DNA of 64,000 nt from Mycolicibacterium bacteremicum (GCF_002086115.1 NZ_MVHJ01000004.1:236495-300494), one strand, 5' to 3'. Positions 26,886-35,472 are shown, counted from the first letter of the stretch. Notes: a model not told the origin generated them from the letters alone. Numbers and translations are program-made.

Positions 26886-28721
26886 TCACTCGGTCGAGCT
26901 GCTCCCCGAGTCACTGGAGGTGCTGCCCGAACCGCTGGTGCCGGTGGTCGACGAATCCGTCGAGCTCTCCGAACTCGATTCCGACGTGGCGTCAGCCGAA
27001 CCAGCGTCGGTGCTGCTGTCCGCCGACCCTTGCGAGCTCTCCGTGGCGGCGGCATCCGCGGTGTCGTCGGTCACCGCCGTGTCCGCGGCATCCGACTCGA
27101 TCGCGGCGGTGGCGTCCTCCGGCTCGGCCTGGGTGGCCTCGATGACCGCCGCGCGGGAAGAATCGGTGCTTTCCAGCGCGGGATCTGTTGCGCTGGAGGG
27201 TACATCGACCTCCACGGTGGTCTCATCGGCGGCAGCCTGCTCGGTGGCGGCGGTCGCTTCGGCCACCACCTGCGCCAGTTCGGCCTCGTCGACCGGGGCG
27301 ACCTCCTCGGTCGGCGCGGTGGCGGTCCGCAACGCGGTGGTGGGCTCGGTGGTCGCCGAGACCGGCTGCGTCGTGGCGGTGGGAGTGGTCGTCTGGCCCC
27401 AGGCCGCCGCCCAGTTGGCCGCGGCTTCGGCCAACGCGGCCTGCCAGTTCGCCACAGCCTCGGCCACCGGATCCACCGGTGCCGTCGGCTCCTCGGTCAC
27501 CGGATCGGTCGGTACTTCGACGGTCGGCAACTCATCGAGGGTCGGCAGTTCGTCGACCGGGATTCCGCCGTCGGGAACCGGGCCGTTCTCGGCAATCCAC
27601 GCCTGGACCACCGCGGCGGCCTGCTTGGGCGTGTAATCGTCGCGGAACAGTCCCCAGGTGTCCTCGACCTCGGTTGACGCGGAGTTGCGGTCGACCAGCG
27701 AGTAGATGAATTGCGGTCCGACACCGTCCAATTCGGACCAGGTGTCCAGGAAGTCGCCGATGAACTCGGCCTGCTGGGCCTCGGAGACGTAGGAGGTGGG
27801 CAGCCCGTATTCGCTGGTCCACACCTCTTTGTCGCCGTCACCGTACTGTTCCATGAGCGCCTGCATGGCCTGCAACTGACCGACGGCGGAGATCTCGTTG
27901 CCGAACCCGTCGCCGAACTTCCAGTCGTAGTTGTACGGGTGATAGGACAGCGCGTCGAAGTAGCCCGCCGCACCGCTTTCGTACATCGTCTGCACGAACT
28001 CCACGGGGTTGATGTTCACGCCACCCCAGCTGAGTCCGGCGGTGACCACGCCGCCGACGACGGTACCGGTGGGGTCGACCTCCTTGACGGCGGTGTAGCC
28101 GGCCTTCAGCAACTCGGTGTAGGCGGCGGGATCGGGGCGGGGGTTCCAGAACACGAAACTCTGTGGCTCGTTCCAGATTTCGTACGCCGAGATGCGCGCG
28201 GTCTCCGGATCACCCTCACCGGCGCCGTACCGCTCGGCCAGCGCGCCCATGAAGTTTCCGAAGTCCTCCGGGTTGCGCGGGGCGCCATATGCGGAGTCTT
28301 GGACGTCCGACGCCCAGGTCGGGGTGCTGGTGACCGCGCCGAGCACGGCGATGCCGCGCTCGTAGGCGGCATCGACCACCTTGTCCACCTCGGTCCAGTT
28401 GTACACGCCGGGTGCGGGTTCGACAGCCCGCCAGGGTACGAAGATCCGGACCTGCGTGACGCCGAGTGACTGCATGGTGTCCAGGGCGACGTCGACTTCC
28501 TCCGGGGTCATGAAATAGAGCTCGGACTCGGCGATCCCGACCGCGTTGGGGGAGGTGTCGATGACTGCGGCCAGGGCGACTTGCGCGGACACTTGTCGCG
28601 TCGCGTCCGCCGGCGTCGGCGGGGCACCGACCTGCACCGTCGCTCCCACGAGTGTCATCGCAAACAGTGGCGCTGCTACTGAGCAAATTGGTTTTGCTGT
28701 TCGCTGCCATGGCCCCCACAT
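26886..28721 (-). CDS. exported clan GH-A glycosidase with Ser/Thr/Glu-rich tail (paralog 2)
   Basis: 611 residues. An N-terminal hydrophobic export sequence is followed by a TIM-barrel domain with Glu185 (AYEIWNEPQ) and Glu304 (WTSEYGLPT) as catalytic pair, collinear with paralog 1. A tail of over 200 residues rich in Pro, Thr, Ala, Glu and finally Ser (SSSESSTDSS) looks like an extracellular glycosylated or flexible linker. ATG 28721 has GGGGAAGG about 5 nt upstream. The gene has its own terminator and an unusual AT-rich upstream region with a SigF-like promoter, so it is probably regulated independently of paralog 1. Confidence 0.85.
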   Translation of the reverse strand: MWGPWQRTAKPICSVAAPLFAMTLVGATVQVGAPPTPADATRQVSAQVALAAVIDTSPNAVGIAESELYFMTPEEVDVALDTMQSLGVTQVRIFVPWRAVEPAPGVYNWTEVDKVVDAAYERGIAVLGAVTSTPTWASDVQDSAYGAPRNPEDFGNFMGALAERYGAGEGDPETARISAYEIWNEPQSFVFWNPRPDPAAYTELLKAGYTAVKEVDPTGTVVGGVVTAGLSWGGVNINPVEFVQTMYESGAAGYFDALSYHPYNYDWKFGDGFGNEISAVGQLQAMQALMEQYGDGDKEVWTSEYGLPTSYVSEAQQAEFIGDFLDTWSELDGVGPQFIYSLVDRNSASTEVEDTWGLFRDDYTPKQAAAVVQAWIAENGPVPDGGIPVDELPTLDELPTVEVPTDPVTEEPTAPVDPVAEAVANWQAALAEAAANWAAAWGQTTTPTATTQPVSATTEPTTALRTATAPTEEVAPVDEAELAQVVAEATAATEQAAADETTVEVDVPSSATDPALESTDSSRAAVIEATQAEPEDATAAIESDAADTAVTDDTADAAATESSQGSADSSTDAGSADATSESSSESSTDSSTTGTSGSGSTSSDSGSSSTE

Positions 28722-28738
28722 AGTGCCTTCCCCAAACC

Positions 28739-28752
28739 TCCGGAATTCCGGA
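28739..28752. promoter_or_regulatory. 14-bp perfect palindrome in the leader of the GH-A gene
   Basis: TCCGGAATTCCGGA has no central spacer and lies 18-31 nt before the ATG at 28721 in the probable 5' untranslated region. It could be an operator or chance. Confidence 0.35.
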
Positions 28753-28794
28753 CTAGTAGTTGTGATGCGGTTCGTCCCGCTGACAACTCGAGAA

Positions 28795-28820
28795 GTACCC
28801 GAGCCATTTTTATTTAATCC
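28795..28820 (-). promoter_or_regulatory. SigF-like promoter
   Basis: On the minus strand GGATT (28820-28816), a 15-nt spacer, then GGGTAC (28800-28795). This fits the mycobacterial SigF pattern GGWWT-N15-GGGTAY and lies 74 nt upstream of the GH-A start. Confidence 0.45.
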
Positions 28821-29176
28821 AGCAACGCGGGATTGATTGCGCAAAGAATGGTTAGCAAGGCTTGCAAACAGAATAGGTGCAGCTCAGAGGTGTCAAGTAT
28901 ATGTCCCTGATGTCAATTCGATCAGATGTTCGCGAATGGTCGACGTGGAACAGGTAATGCGAACTCAATAGGACAATTTGCGTAGGTAGCTACGAATAAC
29001 GAAATTATCAAGATTGCAAATTCGAGTGGGTGAACAATTGTTTGCGCACCGCTATTTCAAGATCGCAATTTGCCAGGGTCGCAACGCTACGCGAAAGTGC
29101 CAGTTAACTCCGATACGGAGGCGGTCGAACACCTTCGCGAAATTGGCAGCCTGGGACAGTTGGCGGGACGGGCCGT

Positions 29177-29818
29177 TCACAGGCCCAGTTGTCGGCGCAC
29201 TGCGGCAATGCCGGCGAGCCGGATGTCGGCGCGCCGCCGGGTGGCCCATTGCTCCCGGCTCATGGTGAACGCCACCATGGTGTCCGGTCGGCCGCGGCGG
29301 AGTTCGAGCGCGGCACCGGCATAGGTGTAGGGCAGCGACCCGGTAACGCCGAGTGACGCGGCATTGTCGTGCCAGGCCCGCGTGGTCGCCTGTCGGCCAT
29401 CCAGGCCGGCGAACAGCAGGTGCAGTGCCGCGCAGCGCATCTCGCTGCCCAGCCCCGATCCCTGGAACTCGCGACCCAGCCACGATCCGGTGCTCGCCGT
29501 GCGTCGCGCGGGGAACTGCGTCGCGCTCAGCGTGCACATCCCGACCACCCGGTCGTCGGGATCGGTGGCGGCCAGCACCAGATCCCAGCGCTGGGCACCG
29601 GTCTCGGCTCTGCAACGCCAGTAATACTGCATCGCGTTGCGCCGCAGCAGCGGTGGCGGAGCATCCGTCCACGGTTCCGAGAACGGCATCGTGTCGGGAT
29701 CGTGGATGCCGGCGACGGCGAGATCGGCAAGCTGAAAACCGAGTTCGTCGGTGACGTAGCGCAGCGTCAGCCGCGGTGTCGACACCCGTAGGTCGAACAG
29801 CGGCCAGATCGCGTTCAT
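29177..29818 (-). CDS. GNAT-family N-acetyltransferase (RimJ/RimL type)
   Basis: 213 residues. The GNAT core is visible: RLTLRYVTDELGFQLADL at the start, VVGMCTLSATQF strand, and the acetyl-CoA loop STGSWLGREFQGSGLGSEM with G-x-G. RimJ/L-type enzymes acetylate protein N-termini or small amines; the acceptor is unknown. ATG 29818 (MNAIWPLFDLRVSTPRL) fits the usual distance to the first strand; a longer frame begins at 29893. Confidence 0.8.
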   Translation of the reverse strand: MNAIWPLFDLRVSTPRLTLRYVTDELGFQLADLAVAGIHDPDTMPFSEPWTDAPPPLLRRNAMQYYWRCRAETGAQRWDLVLAATDPDDRVVGMCTLSATQFPARRTASTGSWLGREFQGSGLGSEMRCAALHLLFAGLDGRQATTRAWHDNAASLGVTGSLPYTYAGAALELRRGRPDTMVAFTMSREQWATRRRADIRLAGIAAVRRQLGL

Positions 29819-30010
29819 CGTCACATGGCACCGCACCGGCGGCCGCGCCCGCAATCGCATTTCGGCCCGGGAACGGCGCTTGGCGGCGTTCATCCGCGTT
29901 ACGAACGGGTATCCACACCGCGAGGCGCTGAAGAAAACGGCGTTTGACCTGGGACAGCGCGGGGCATGAAAGCCCGGCAGTGCTGGCCCGTTGAACCGCG
30001 AGAGGCAAAG

Positions 30011-30709
30011 ATGACTACCGCTTACCCGTATGACAGCGACTCCCGACTTGTGACCATGGTTCCTGACGGTGTGTACGCGCCGCAGGAGGATTCCCGACTG
30101 TTGGTCGAAACCATGGACAAGAGCGGGCTCGCCCTGGGAAGCAGGGTGGCCGATCTGTGTACAGGCAGCGGAGTCGCGGCGATCAATGCCGCGGCGCAGG
30201 GCGCGTCGAGCGTCTCGGCCTTCGACATCTGCCCGCGGGCGGTGCGGTGTGCCCGCGTCAATGCCGAAATCGCCGGCGCATCAGTCGAGGTGCATCTGGG
30301 ATCGTGGGCCCGGGCGGCCGAGTTCGGTCCGTTCGATCTGCTGGTCTGTAATCCGCCCTACGTGCCGCATGATCCGGCGCTGGACTCGTTGCCGGCCTCG
30401 GTCGGGCCGGCCCGCGCCTGGGATGCCGGGTGGGACGGCCGAATGGTGTTGGACCCGTTGTGTGCGGCGATCCCCGATCTGCTGGCCGACGGGGGCAGCG
30501 CGCTGATCGTGCAGTCCGAGTTCGCCGAGCCACGTAAGACATTGGAGGCGCTCTCCGCTGCCGGTCTGGACGCCGACGTCGTGGCCTGGGAATGGATCCC
30601 GTTCGGTCCGGTACTGACCGCCCGTGCGCAGTGGCTCGAGGACACCGGACGGCTGCAGCCGGGCCGGCGCGAGGAGGAACTGCTGGTGATTCGGGCCGAC
30701 AAGCCATGA
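30011..30709 (+). CDS. HemK/PrmC-like SAM-dependent methyltransferase
   Basis: 232 residues. Motif I is VADLCTGSGVAAINAA; the catalytic N-P-P-Y motif is in LLVCNPPYVPHD. These mark the HemK2/MTQ2-type N5-glutamine methyltransferase superfamily, although the true PrmC gene normally sits by prfA. ATG 30011 follows GAGAGG. It is coupled by ATGA overlap to a CDGSH gene. A GTTTGA-N14-GGGCAT element at 29942-29967 is a weak SigF-like candidate. Confidence 0.83.
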   Translation: MTTAYPYDSDSRLVTMVPDGVYAPQEDSRLLVETMDKSGLALGSRVADLCTGSGVAAINAAAQGASSVSAFDICPRAVRCARVNAEIAGASVEVHLGSWARAAEFGPFDLLVCNPPYVPHDPALDSLPASVGPARAWDAGWDGRMVLDPLCAAIPDLLADGGSALIVQSEFAEPRKTLEALSAAGLDADVVAWEWIPFGPVLTARAQWLEDTGRLQPGRREEELLVIRADKP

Positions 30710-30948
30710 GCGACGCAGAGTTTCGCACCGTTCGGGTGGTGCGCGGCGGTCCGGTCCTGGTGCAGGGGCCGGTTTCGGTCGAACGGCCGGATGGCTCCAC
30801 GATCGAGTCGGACCGGTTCATGGTGGCGATATGCGCCTGCGGGCGCAGCAAGAACTATCCGTTGTGTGATACCAGCCATCGGCGCCGTTGCCGCACGTCC
30901 GGGACCAAGAAGGTCACCGCACCGGAAGCCGCAACCGACAACAGCTAG
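30706..30948 (+). CDS. CDGSH iron-sulfur domain protein
   Basis: 80 residues. The 2Fe-2S signature C-x-C-x2-S-x3-P-x-C-D-x2-H is complete in CACGRSKNYPLCDTSH (about residues 44-59). These small proteins bind a redox-active, pH-labile cluster through three Cys and one His. It starts inside the methyltransferase stop (ATGA) and is followed by a strong bidirectional terminator facing the diiron-type gene. Confidence 0.88.
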   Translation: MSDAEFRTVRVVRGGPVLVQGPVSVERPDGSTIESDRFMVAICACGRSKNYPLCDTSHRRRCRTSGTKKVTAPEAATDNS

Positions 30949-30956
30949 CGATACAC

Positions 30957-30994
30957 GACGAAGCGGGCCGGATTTGCATCCGGCCCGCTTCGTC
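30957..30994. terminator. Perfect 17-bp bidirectional terminator hairpin
   Basis: Arms 30957-30973 and 30978-30994 are perfectly complementary around TTGC. It lies between convergent stops at 30948 and 31009. The stem is GC-rich, with TGTCTG after it on the plus side. Confidence 0.8.
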
Positions 30995-31008
30995 TGTCTG
31001 ATCCTCGG

Positions 31009-32028
31009 TCACTCCAGCGGACGACGCAGTGAGCTTTCGTTGCGATCCCAGGACCGGAGCATGTGATCGGCAAGTCGGTCCTCGACGAAGGCATGCGCCC
31101 GGATCCCGAAGACGACGTCGCGGTCCAGGTGTGGTTCGCGGGCCAGCAGATCGCCCACCACATCGGTGCGCACCACCTGCTCGTGCACCGCGTCGGCCTC
31201 GACATGCTCGGCATAGAACGTCACGCACTCCTGCGGAGCGCCCAGCCGTTGCAGCGCCTCCACCAGGCGGCGCGAACCCGGCGGCGAGGTGATCTCGGTG
31301 GATGCGAAGTGGCCGACCGCCGCGCCGCGGTGGCGGCGGTGCAGTCCGAACAACGACATCAGGTTCACCGCGGCCAGCGCCTCGGCGGGAACGATGTCGA
31401 TGTAGCCCAGATAGTCCGAATCCAGGTCGGCCGCATCCATCAGGTCGGCGAACAGCCGCTGGTGCAGCCGCGTTCCGTTGCCGGCGCCGAACTCGTCGAA
31501 CTCGACGGCGACGAAGGCCGCCTTGGCCTGCCCGATCAGACGGGGGATGGCCCACGCGTGCGGGTCGCCCTCTTTGAGGTGGTAGAGCGAGCGGTGCACG
31601 AAGTACTCGCGCATCTGCTCCCAGGTGCCCTTGTCCCGCAGGTGATACGAAAGACCTTCACCGTCAACGGGTTCGACCGAGAGCGCGTCCATCTCGGCCA
31701 GTGCGGTCTCATCGGGCCCGATGGGGCCGACCTCGCGCTGTACCTCGGCCAGGAACAGGCTTTCCAGGCGGCCGCGCAGGTGCAGCAGACCGGCATCCCA
31801 TTCCCAACCGGGGTCGACGCCGGCGAATCCGCGGTAGTGCAGTTCGTAGCACACGTACAACGCCAGGTGCAGGTCCAACCCGTAGGGGTCGGCATCGCCC
31901 AGTGACGCCTCGACTCGGGACAGGTGATTGACCGGTGCCCGTTCGTTGAGCAACTCGATGACCGCCAGTGAGAGCGGGCCACGGGGCAACGGCAGCAGGG
32001 GTTCGATGCGGGGGGAAGCGAGTGTCAC
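31009..32028 (-). CDS. iron-containing redox enzyme family (heme-oxygenase-like diiron fold)
   Basis: 339 residues, all-helical character. Conserved Glu/His-rich helices (YELHYRGFAG, HLKEGDPHAWAIP, FVAVEFDEFGAGN, FYAEHVEADAVHEQ) match the heme-oxygenase-like diiron oxidase (HDO) pattern of the iron-containing redox family. The reaction is unknown. The GTG start at 32028 is only 9 nt after a GGGTAT on the same strand (32043-32038), so the transcript could be leaderless. Convergent neighbours encode a CDGSH protein and a methyltransferase. Confidence 0.75.
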   Translation of the reverse strand: MTLASPRIEPLLPLPRGPLSLAVIELLNERAPVNHLSRVEASLGDADPYGLDLHLALYVCYELHYRGFAGVDPGWEWDAGLLHLRGRLESLFLAEVQREVGPIGPDETALAEMDALSVEPVDGEGLSYHLRDKGTWEQMREYFVHRSLYHLKEGDPHAWAIPRLIGQAKAAFVAVEFDEFGAGNGTRLHQRLFADLMDAADLDSDYLGYIDIVPAEALAAVNLMSLFGLHRRHRGAAVGHFASTEITSPPGSRRLVEALQRLGAPQECVTFYAEHVEADAVHEQVVRTDVVGDLLAREPHLDRDVVFGIRAHAFVEDRLADHMLRSWDRNESSLRRPLE

Positions 32029-32058
32029 GTCGGGGGGATACCCGCCCAGGCGCGACTG

Positions 32059-33123
32059 TCAATCGTCCAGTTGGCGCACATCTTCGCTGGCCAGGAAGCC
32101 TTCCAGGACGGTGGCAGCGTCGACTACGGCATCCGCGGCCATGACCTCGTAGCCGTGAGTGCTCAGGGTGGGCAGGCACAGCAGGGCCGCCCGCGGGCAC
32201 ACGCCGGACGCTTTGCTGTGGGAGGCATCGGACTCGAAGGCCCCGAGCACCGCCGGCTGGGGCGACAGGCCCGAGCGCGCAGCGACGTCCATCAGGCGAT
32301 CCGCAGTCGGCTTGTCGTAGACGGTCAAGGCGTCGCTGTAGGCGATGATCGGGCCGCCGTGCACCGAGGTGCCGTACTCCTGTTCGGTCGGACCGACCTC
32401 GACCGCGATCGTGACACCGTCGGGCAACGCCCGGGCCGCGTACATCCCCCCGTTCGCGCCGACTTCCTCGCCCGTGGTGAACACCAGGTAGACGTCCACC
32501 GGCAGTGAGCCGTGCGCCCGCAGCCGCCGCGCGGTCTCCAGCAGCACGACGATTGCCGCGCGATCATCCAGGAAATAGCTGCCCACGTAACCGCCGAACC
32601 GCACCAGCTCGCGCTTGCTGCGGTGAACGCAGACCCGGGTACCGGCCGTCACCCCGGCGTCGGCGAGTTCGTCGGTGCTGCGTCCGGTGAACGCGTACAC
32701 GTGTAGCCAGTCGAGCGCCTTGTCGCCCTGATCGGGCTTGGTCTCCCAGATCCGTTGGCTCTCCTTGGTGGTGTGTTCGGATCCGAGCGTCAACACCGCG
32801 GTCAGCTCCTTCTGCCTGCCCAGCACGGCGACCGGGCCCAGCCCGAAGTTCCCCGGGTACATGGTGCCCAGCGGGGAAAGTCGCAGGGTGCCGTCCGGTT
32901 CGACCCGTTTGACGATCATCGACAGCTCGTCCATATGGGCCATCACCCGGACCACCGGGGCATCACGCCGTTCGGACTTGAGCAAGGCGACCACGTTTCC
33001 CGCGCCGTCGACCCAGACCTCGTCGGCCACGGCCGCGGCCTCGCGCAGACAGATCTCCCTGACGGCATCCTCCTGGCCGACGGGACCATACGCCCCGACC
33101 AACTCCTGCAGCAGATCAGCCAT
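32059..33123 (-). CDS. M42-family metallo-aminopeptidase
   Basis: 354 residues. Dinuclear-metal peptidase motifs of the M42/M20 clan are present: VMAHMDELSM (His, Asp), YFLDDRAA (bridging Asp) and VFTTGEEVGANGG (Glu base and ligand), with SDASHSKASG near the end. M42 enzymes are large cytosolic aminopeptidases, including glutamyl aminopeptidase. The start overlaps the end of the P450 gene by 8 nt. The stop is 30 nt before the next gene, so the cluster may be one transcript. Confidence 0.85.
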   Translation of the reverse strand: MADLLQELVGAYGPVGQEDAVREICLREAAAVADEVWVDGAGNVVALLKSERRDAPVVRVMAHMDELSMIVKRVEPDGTLRLSPLGTMYPGNFGLGPVAVLGRQKELTAVLTLGSEHTTKESQRIWETKPDQGDKALDWLHVYAFTGRSTDELADAGVTAGTRVCVHRSKRELVRFGGYVGSYFLDDRAAIVVLLETARRLRAHGSLPVDVYLVFTTGEEVGANGGMYAARALPDGVTIAVEVGPTEQEYGTSVHGGPIIAYSDALTVYDKPTADRLMDVAARSGLSPQPAVLGAFESDASHSKASGVCPRAALLCLPTLSTHGYEVMAADAVVDAATVLEGFLASEDVRQLDD

Positions 33124-34450
33124 GGGTGACGGCAGCCCGGACCGGGGTGACGCCGAAGCGGATGCCGAACTGGTTGAGTGTCAGCGGCAACGGCTGCCCC
33201 GGATCGAGATCGGGCGACGATCGCAGCTCCAGCCGGGCCGCCGAGAACAGTTGGGCCAGTGCCGTACTGGTGGTCAGCAGCACCAGGTTACGGCCCGGGC
33301 ACTCGGCCGGGCCCGCGCTGAACGGCACGAGTTGTGGATACTGCTGGGCGATCCCGTTGAGCCAGATGTCGGGAGCGAAGGTGTGCGCGAACGGCAGATC
33401 CGGGTCACGGTGGAACACCGGTGCGGTGATCAGCACCGACGCCCCGCGCCGGAACATGCGACCCGCACTGCCCAGTTGCGTGTCGGCGGTGAGTTCGCGC
33501 AGGACCGCCGGTGTGGTCGGCCACAGCCGCACCGATTCGAGCATGCACGCGCGCAGTACGGGCCGCAGCGCGACCTCGGCCGGGTCGGCCACCTCGCAGC
33601 GGTCGAGCACGTGCGGATGGGTGCTCAGCAGCGCGGCGGCCCGGATCAGCGCCATGCCGGCGGCATCGAAGGCAAACAGCCAGTGCGGCACCTGGCCGAT
33701 CGGATCGACCGAGCCGACGGCCGGAGTCCGGGCCAGTGCGCCGATCAGACTGTCCGCGTCGCTGCGATCGGCATGGTCGTACAACCGCTCGAAGAAGCGT
33801 TCGCGGACACGGACGTGGGACCGCCCGGCGAAGGACCAGTTGCCCGCCTTGCGCAGCCGCCACAGGTCGTCGGTGACCGCGTGGTCCTCGCGGGCGGCGT
33901 CCCCGAGCACCACCCGACGCACGATCCGCCACCAGACCGTGGTGAGCTCGGCCGCGTCCAACGCCCCGGCCGCGCCGGCGGCCTCGACACACGGTCGCAA
34001 CTCCTCGTCGATGACCCGCGCGAACGTCCCGGCGAGATGGTGCATCGGTGCCGCGGTGTCCAGCGCCTCCTCGTTGAGGGCGCGCCGCCGGCCCCGGTCG
34101 GCGCCGCGGGAGACCAGCACCGCATGCGGCTGGAACTTCTCCAGCGCACGACGTTTCTCCCAGCTCGCAGGTTGGAAGGGGTCCGGTGACCCGGCCAGGA
34201 CGTGGCCCACATCGGCGGGGTCGAGCACGACGACCACCCGCCGTCCCGGCAGGACCAATTCGACCGGGCCGCTGCCGAATTGCTTCCGCAGGGATCGGAC
34301 CCGGGTCAACGCCCGGCTGTCAGCCTGCAGCTTCTCCAAAGCGCCGACCACCCGGCGCCGGCGCGCCAGCACCCCGGCGGCAAAGGAGGCGCCGCCGAGA
34401 TCGGCCAGGGCAGCCAGCGCCGGAACTCCGCTCAACCGTGCAACGGTCAC
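33116..34450 (-). CDS. cytochrome P450
   Basis: 444 residues. Heme-thiolate signature PFSAGPAECPGRNL (F-x-x-G-x-x-x-C-x-G), ExxR in CMLESVRLWP and the PERF-like region are present. The I-helix segment reads FAFDAAGMALIRA, where the usual A-G-x-D/E-T is degenerate (Gly kept, acid-Thr pair missing), hinting at unusual oxygen activation or a non-hydroxylating role. The start is GTG 34450, 4 nt after the DUF4235 gene's stop. The substrate is unknown. Confidence 0.85.
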   Translation of the reverse strand: MTVARLSGVPALAALADLGGASFAAGVLARRRRVVGALEKLQADSRALTRVRSLRKQFGSGPVELVLPGRRVVVVLDPADVGHVLAGSPDPFQPASWEKRRALEKFQPHAVLVSRGADRGRRRALNEEALDTAAPMHHLAGTFARVIDEELRPCVEAAGAAGALDAAELTTVWWRIVRRVVLGDAAREDHAVTDDLWRLRKAGNWSFAGRSHVRVRERFFERLYDHADRSDADSLIGALARTPAVGSVDPIGQVPHWLFAFDAAGMALIRAAALLSTHPHVLDRCEVADPAEVALRPVLRACMLESVRLWPTTPAVLRELTADTQLGSAGRMFRRGASVLITAPVFHRDPDLPFAHTFAPDIWLNGIAQQYPQLVPFSAGPAECPGRNLVLLTTSTALAQLFSAARLELRSSPDLDPGQPLPLTLNQFGIRFGVTPVRAAVTHG

Positions 34451-34454
34451 CGGA

Positions 34455-34748
34455 TCAACTCCCCGGCCACTCGCCGGTCCAGCGCTCGAACACCCGCGCG
34501 CCCTGCCGGTCGATCACCGTCTTGACGACCGAGAAGATGGCGCCCTGCAGGGCTGCGGCCAGAATCACCTCACGCAGCGGATAGCTGCGCTCCAACGCCT
34601 TCGGCGGGTCGTCGTGATCTCCCGGCGAAGCGTGCTTCCACACCTGTTTGAAGATGGCACCGGCGACCAGCCCGCCGATGAGTGAACTGGCCAGCCCCAC
34701 CGGCCGGTACATGATGCGGGCGGTCATGGTCGGTTTGACGTCCGACAT
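34455..34748 (-). CDS. DUF4235 membrane protein
   Basis: 97 residues with two hydrophobic segments (LASSLIGGLVAGAIFKQVW and REVILAAALQGAIFSVVKTVI), the usual DUF4235 layout. GGAG lies about 9 nt upstream of the ATG. In actinobacteria this family commonly travels with DUF3618 and holin-X-like genes, as here. The function is unknown. Confidence 0.8.
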   Translation of the reverse strand: MSDVKPTMTARIMYRPVGLASSLIGGLVAGAIFKQVWKHASPGDHDDPPKALERSYPLREVILAAALQGAIFSVVKTVIDRQGARVFERWTGEWPGS

Positions 34749-34763
34749 ATCGGTCTCCTCGGA

Positions 34764-35021
34764 TCAACGGCGGCGACGCCAGATGACGACGCCCAACAGC
34801 ACGATGGTGGTGGCGAAGATGGTGGCGGCGATCGGGATCGCGGTCTTCACCGAACCGTCCGGTTCGGTGACGGCATCGGTCACCCGCTCCTTGACATCGA
34901 GCTTGGCACCGAGCGCCGCCACGGTGTCCCCGACCTCACGTCGGGTCTGCTCGATGTCCTGCTCGATCGCCTCGATACCGGCCTCCGGGCCGGGTTCGGG
35001 CTGAGAGTCCGGCGCGCTCAC
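34764..35021 (-). CDS. DUF3618 protein
   Basis: 85 residues: an N-terminal helix with the DUF3618 hallmark IEAIEQDIEQTRREVGDTV followed by LGAKLDVKERV, and a C-terminal transmembrane helix ending WRRRR. The start is GTG 35021, overlapping the upstream gene's TGA (GTGA). Small membrane-anchored protein of unknown role. Confidence 0.82.
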   Translation of the reverse strand: MSAPDSQPEPGPEAGIEAIEQDIEQTRREVGDTVAALGAKLDVKERVTDAVTEPDGSVKTAIPIAATIFATTIVLLGVVIWRRRR

Positions 35022-35422
35022 TTCAGAGACCCCCGCACCGCATCGACGTCGGCGCTGACGCTGGAGGCCACCTCGTCGGCGGCCTCGGGCGCCTGCGCCA
35101 GCTGCTTCTTGCCGAGCACCGCGGCGACGGCGGCGGCGATGAAGAGCACCGCGGCGACGATCACCGCGGCCGCCCACACCGGCAGCACCAGGGCCAACGC
35201 CGCGATGGCGGCGGTGACCAGTGCCAGCCACCCGGTCGCCGCCAGCAGACCGGCCGTGCTGAAGAGACCGGCCCCGATGCCGGCCTTGGTTGCGCCGCGG
35301 CGAAACTCCAACTGCGCCAACTTCATCTCGTCACGCACCAGCCGGGACAGCTGTGCGGACAACTGGGTGACCAGCTCCGGCACCGACGCCTGAGAGCCGG
35401 GTTTGGTATCGACGTTCGTCAT
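35018..35422 (-). CDS. putative Actinobacterial holin-X / phage-holin-family membrane protein
   Basis: 134 residues. An amphipathic N-terminal helix (VPELVTQLSAQLSRLVRDEMKLA split over two turns) precedes two transmembrane helices (GLLAATGWLALVTAAIAALAL and AVIVAAVLFIAAAVAAVL). This is the holin-superfamily/DUF1469 layout; the name does not imply phage origin. First gene of a three-gene unit. The start is uncertain: ATG 35422 has GGGA at a reasonable distance; 35425 and 35434 are alternatives. A SigF-like promoter lies about 50 nt upstream. Confidence 0.75.
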   Translation of the reverse strand: MTNVDTKPGSQASVPELVTQLSAQLSRLVRDEMKLAQLEFRRGATKAGIGAGLFSTAGLLAATGWLALVTAAIAALALVLPVWAAAVIVAAVLFIAAAVAAVLGKKQLAQAPEAADEVASSVSADVDAVRGSLK

Positions 35423-35472
35423 CATCTTTCCCATCGTCGAACGACTTCGAAAACGCTTCGGCACGGCAGGCA

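Larger units (their letters stand above)
28722..29176. other. AT-rich intergenic region, no gene
   Basis: About 455 nt clearly richer in A+T than the surrounding sequence. It contains the leader and SigF-like promoter of the GH-A gene, a palindrome AACAATTGTT at 29033-29042, and two near-identical 15-mers, TCAAGATTGCAAATT (29008-29022) and TCAAGATCGCAATTT (29057-29071). No convincing coding frame was found. Confidence 0.8.

Noticed and set aside
29014..29268. Plus-strand 84-codon frame in the AT-rich region
   Set aside because: No ribosome binding site; its 3' half is antisense to the GNAT gene and its composition changes abruptly.
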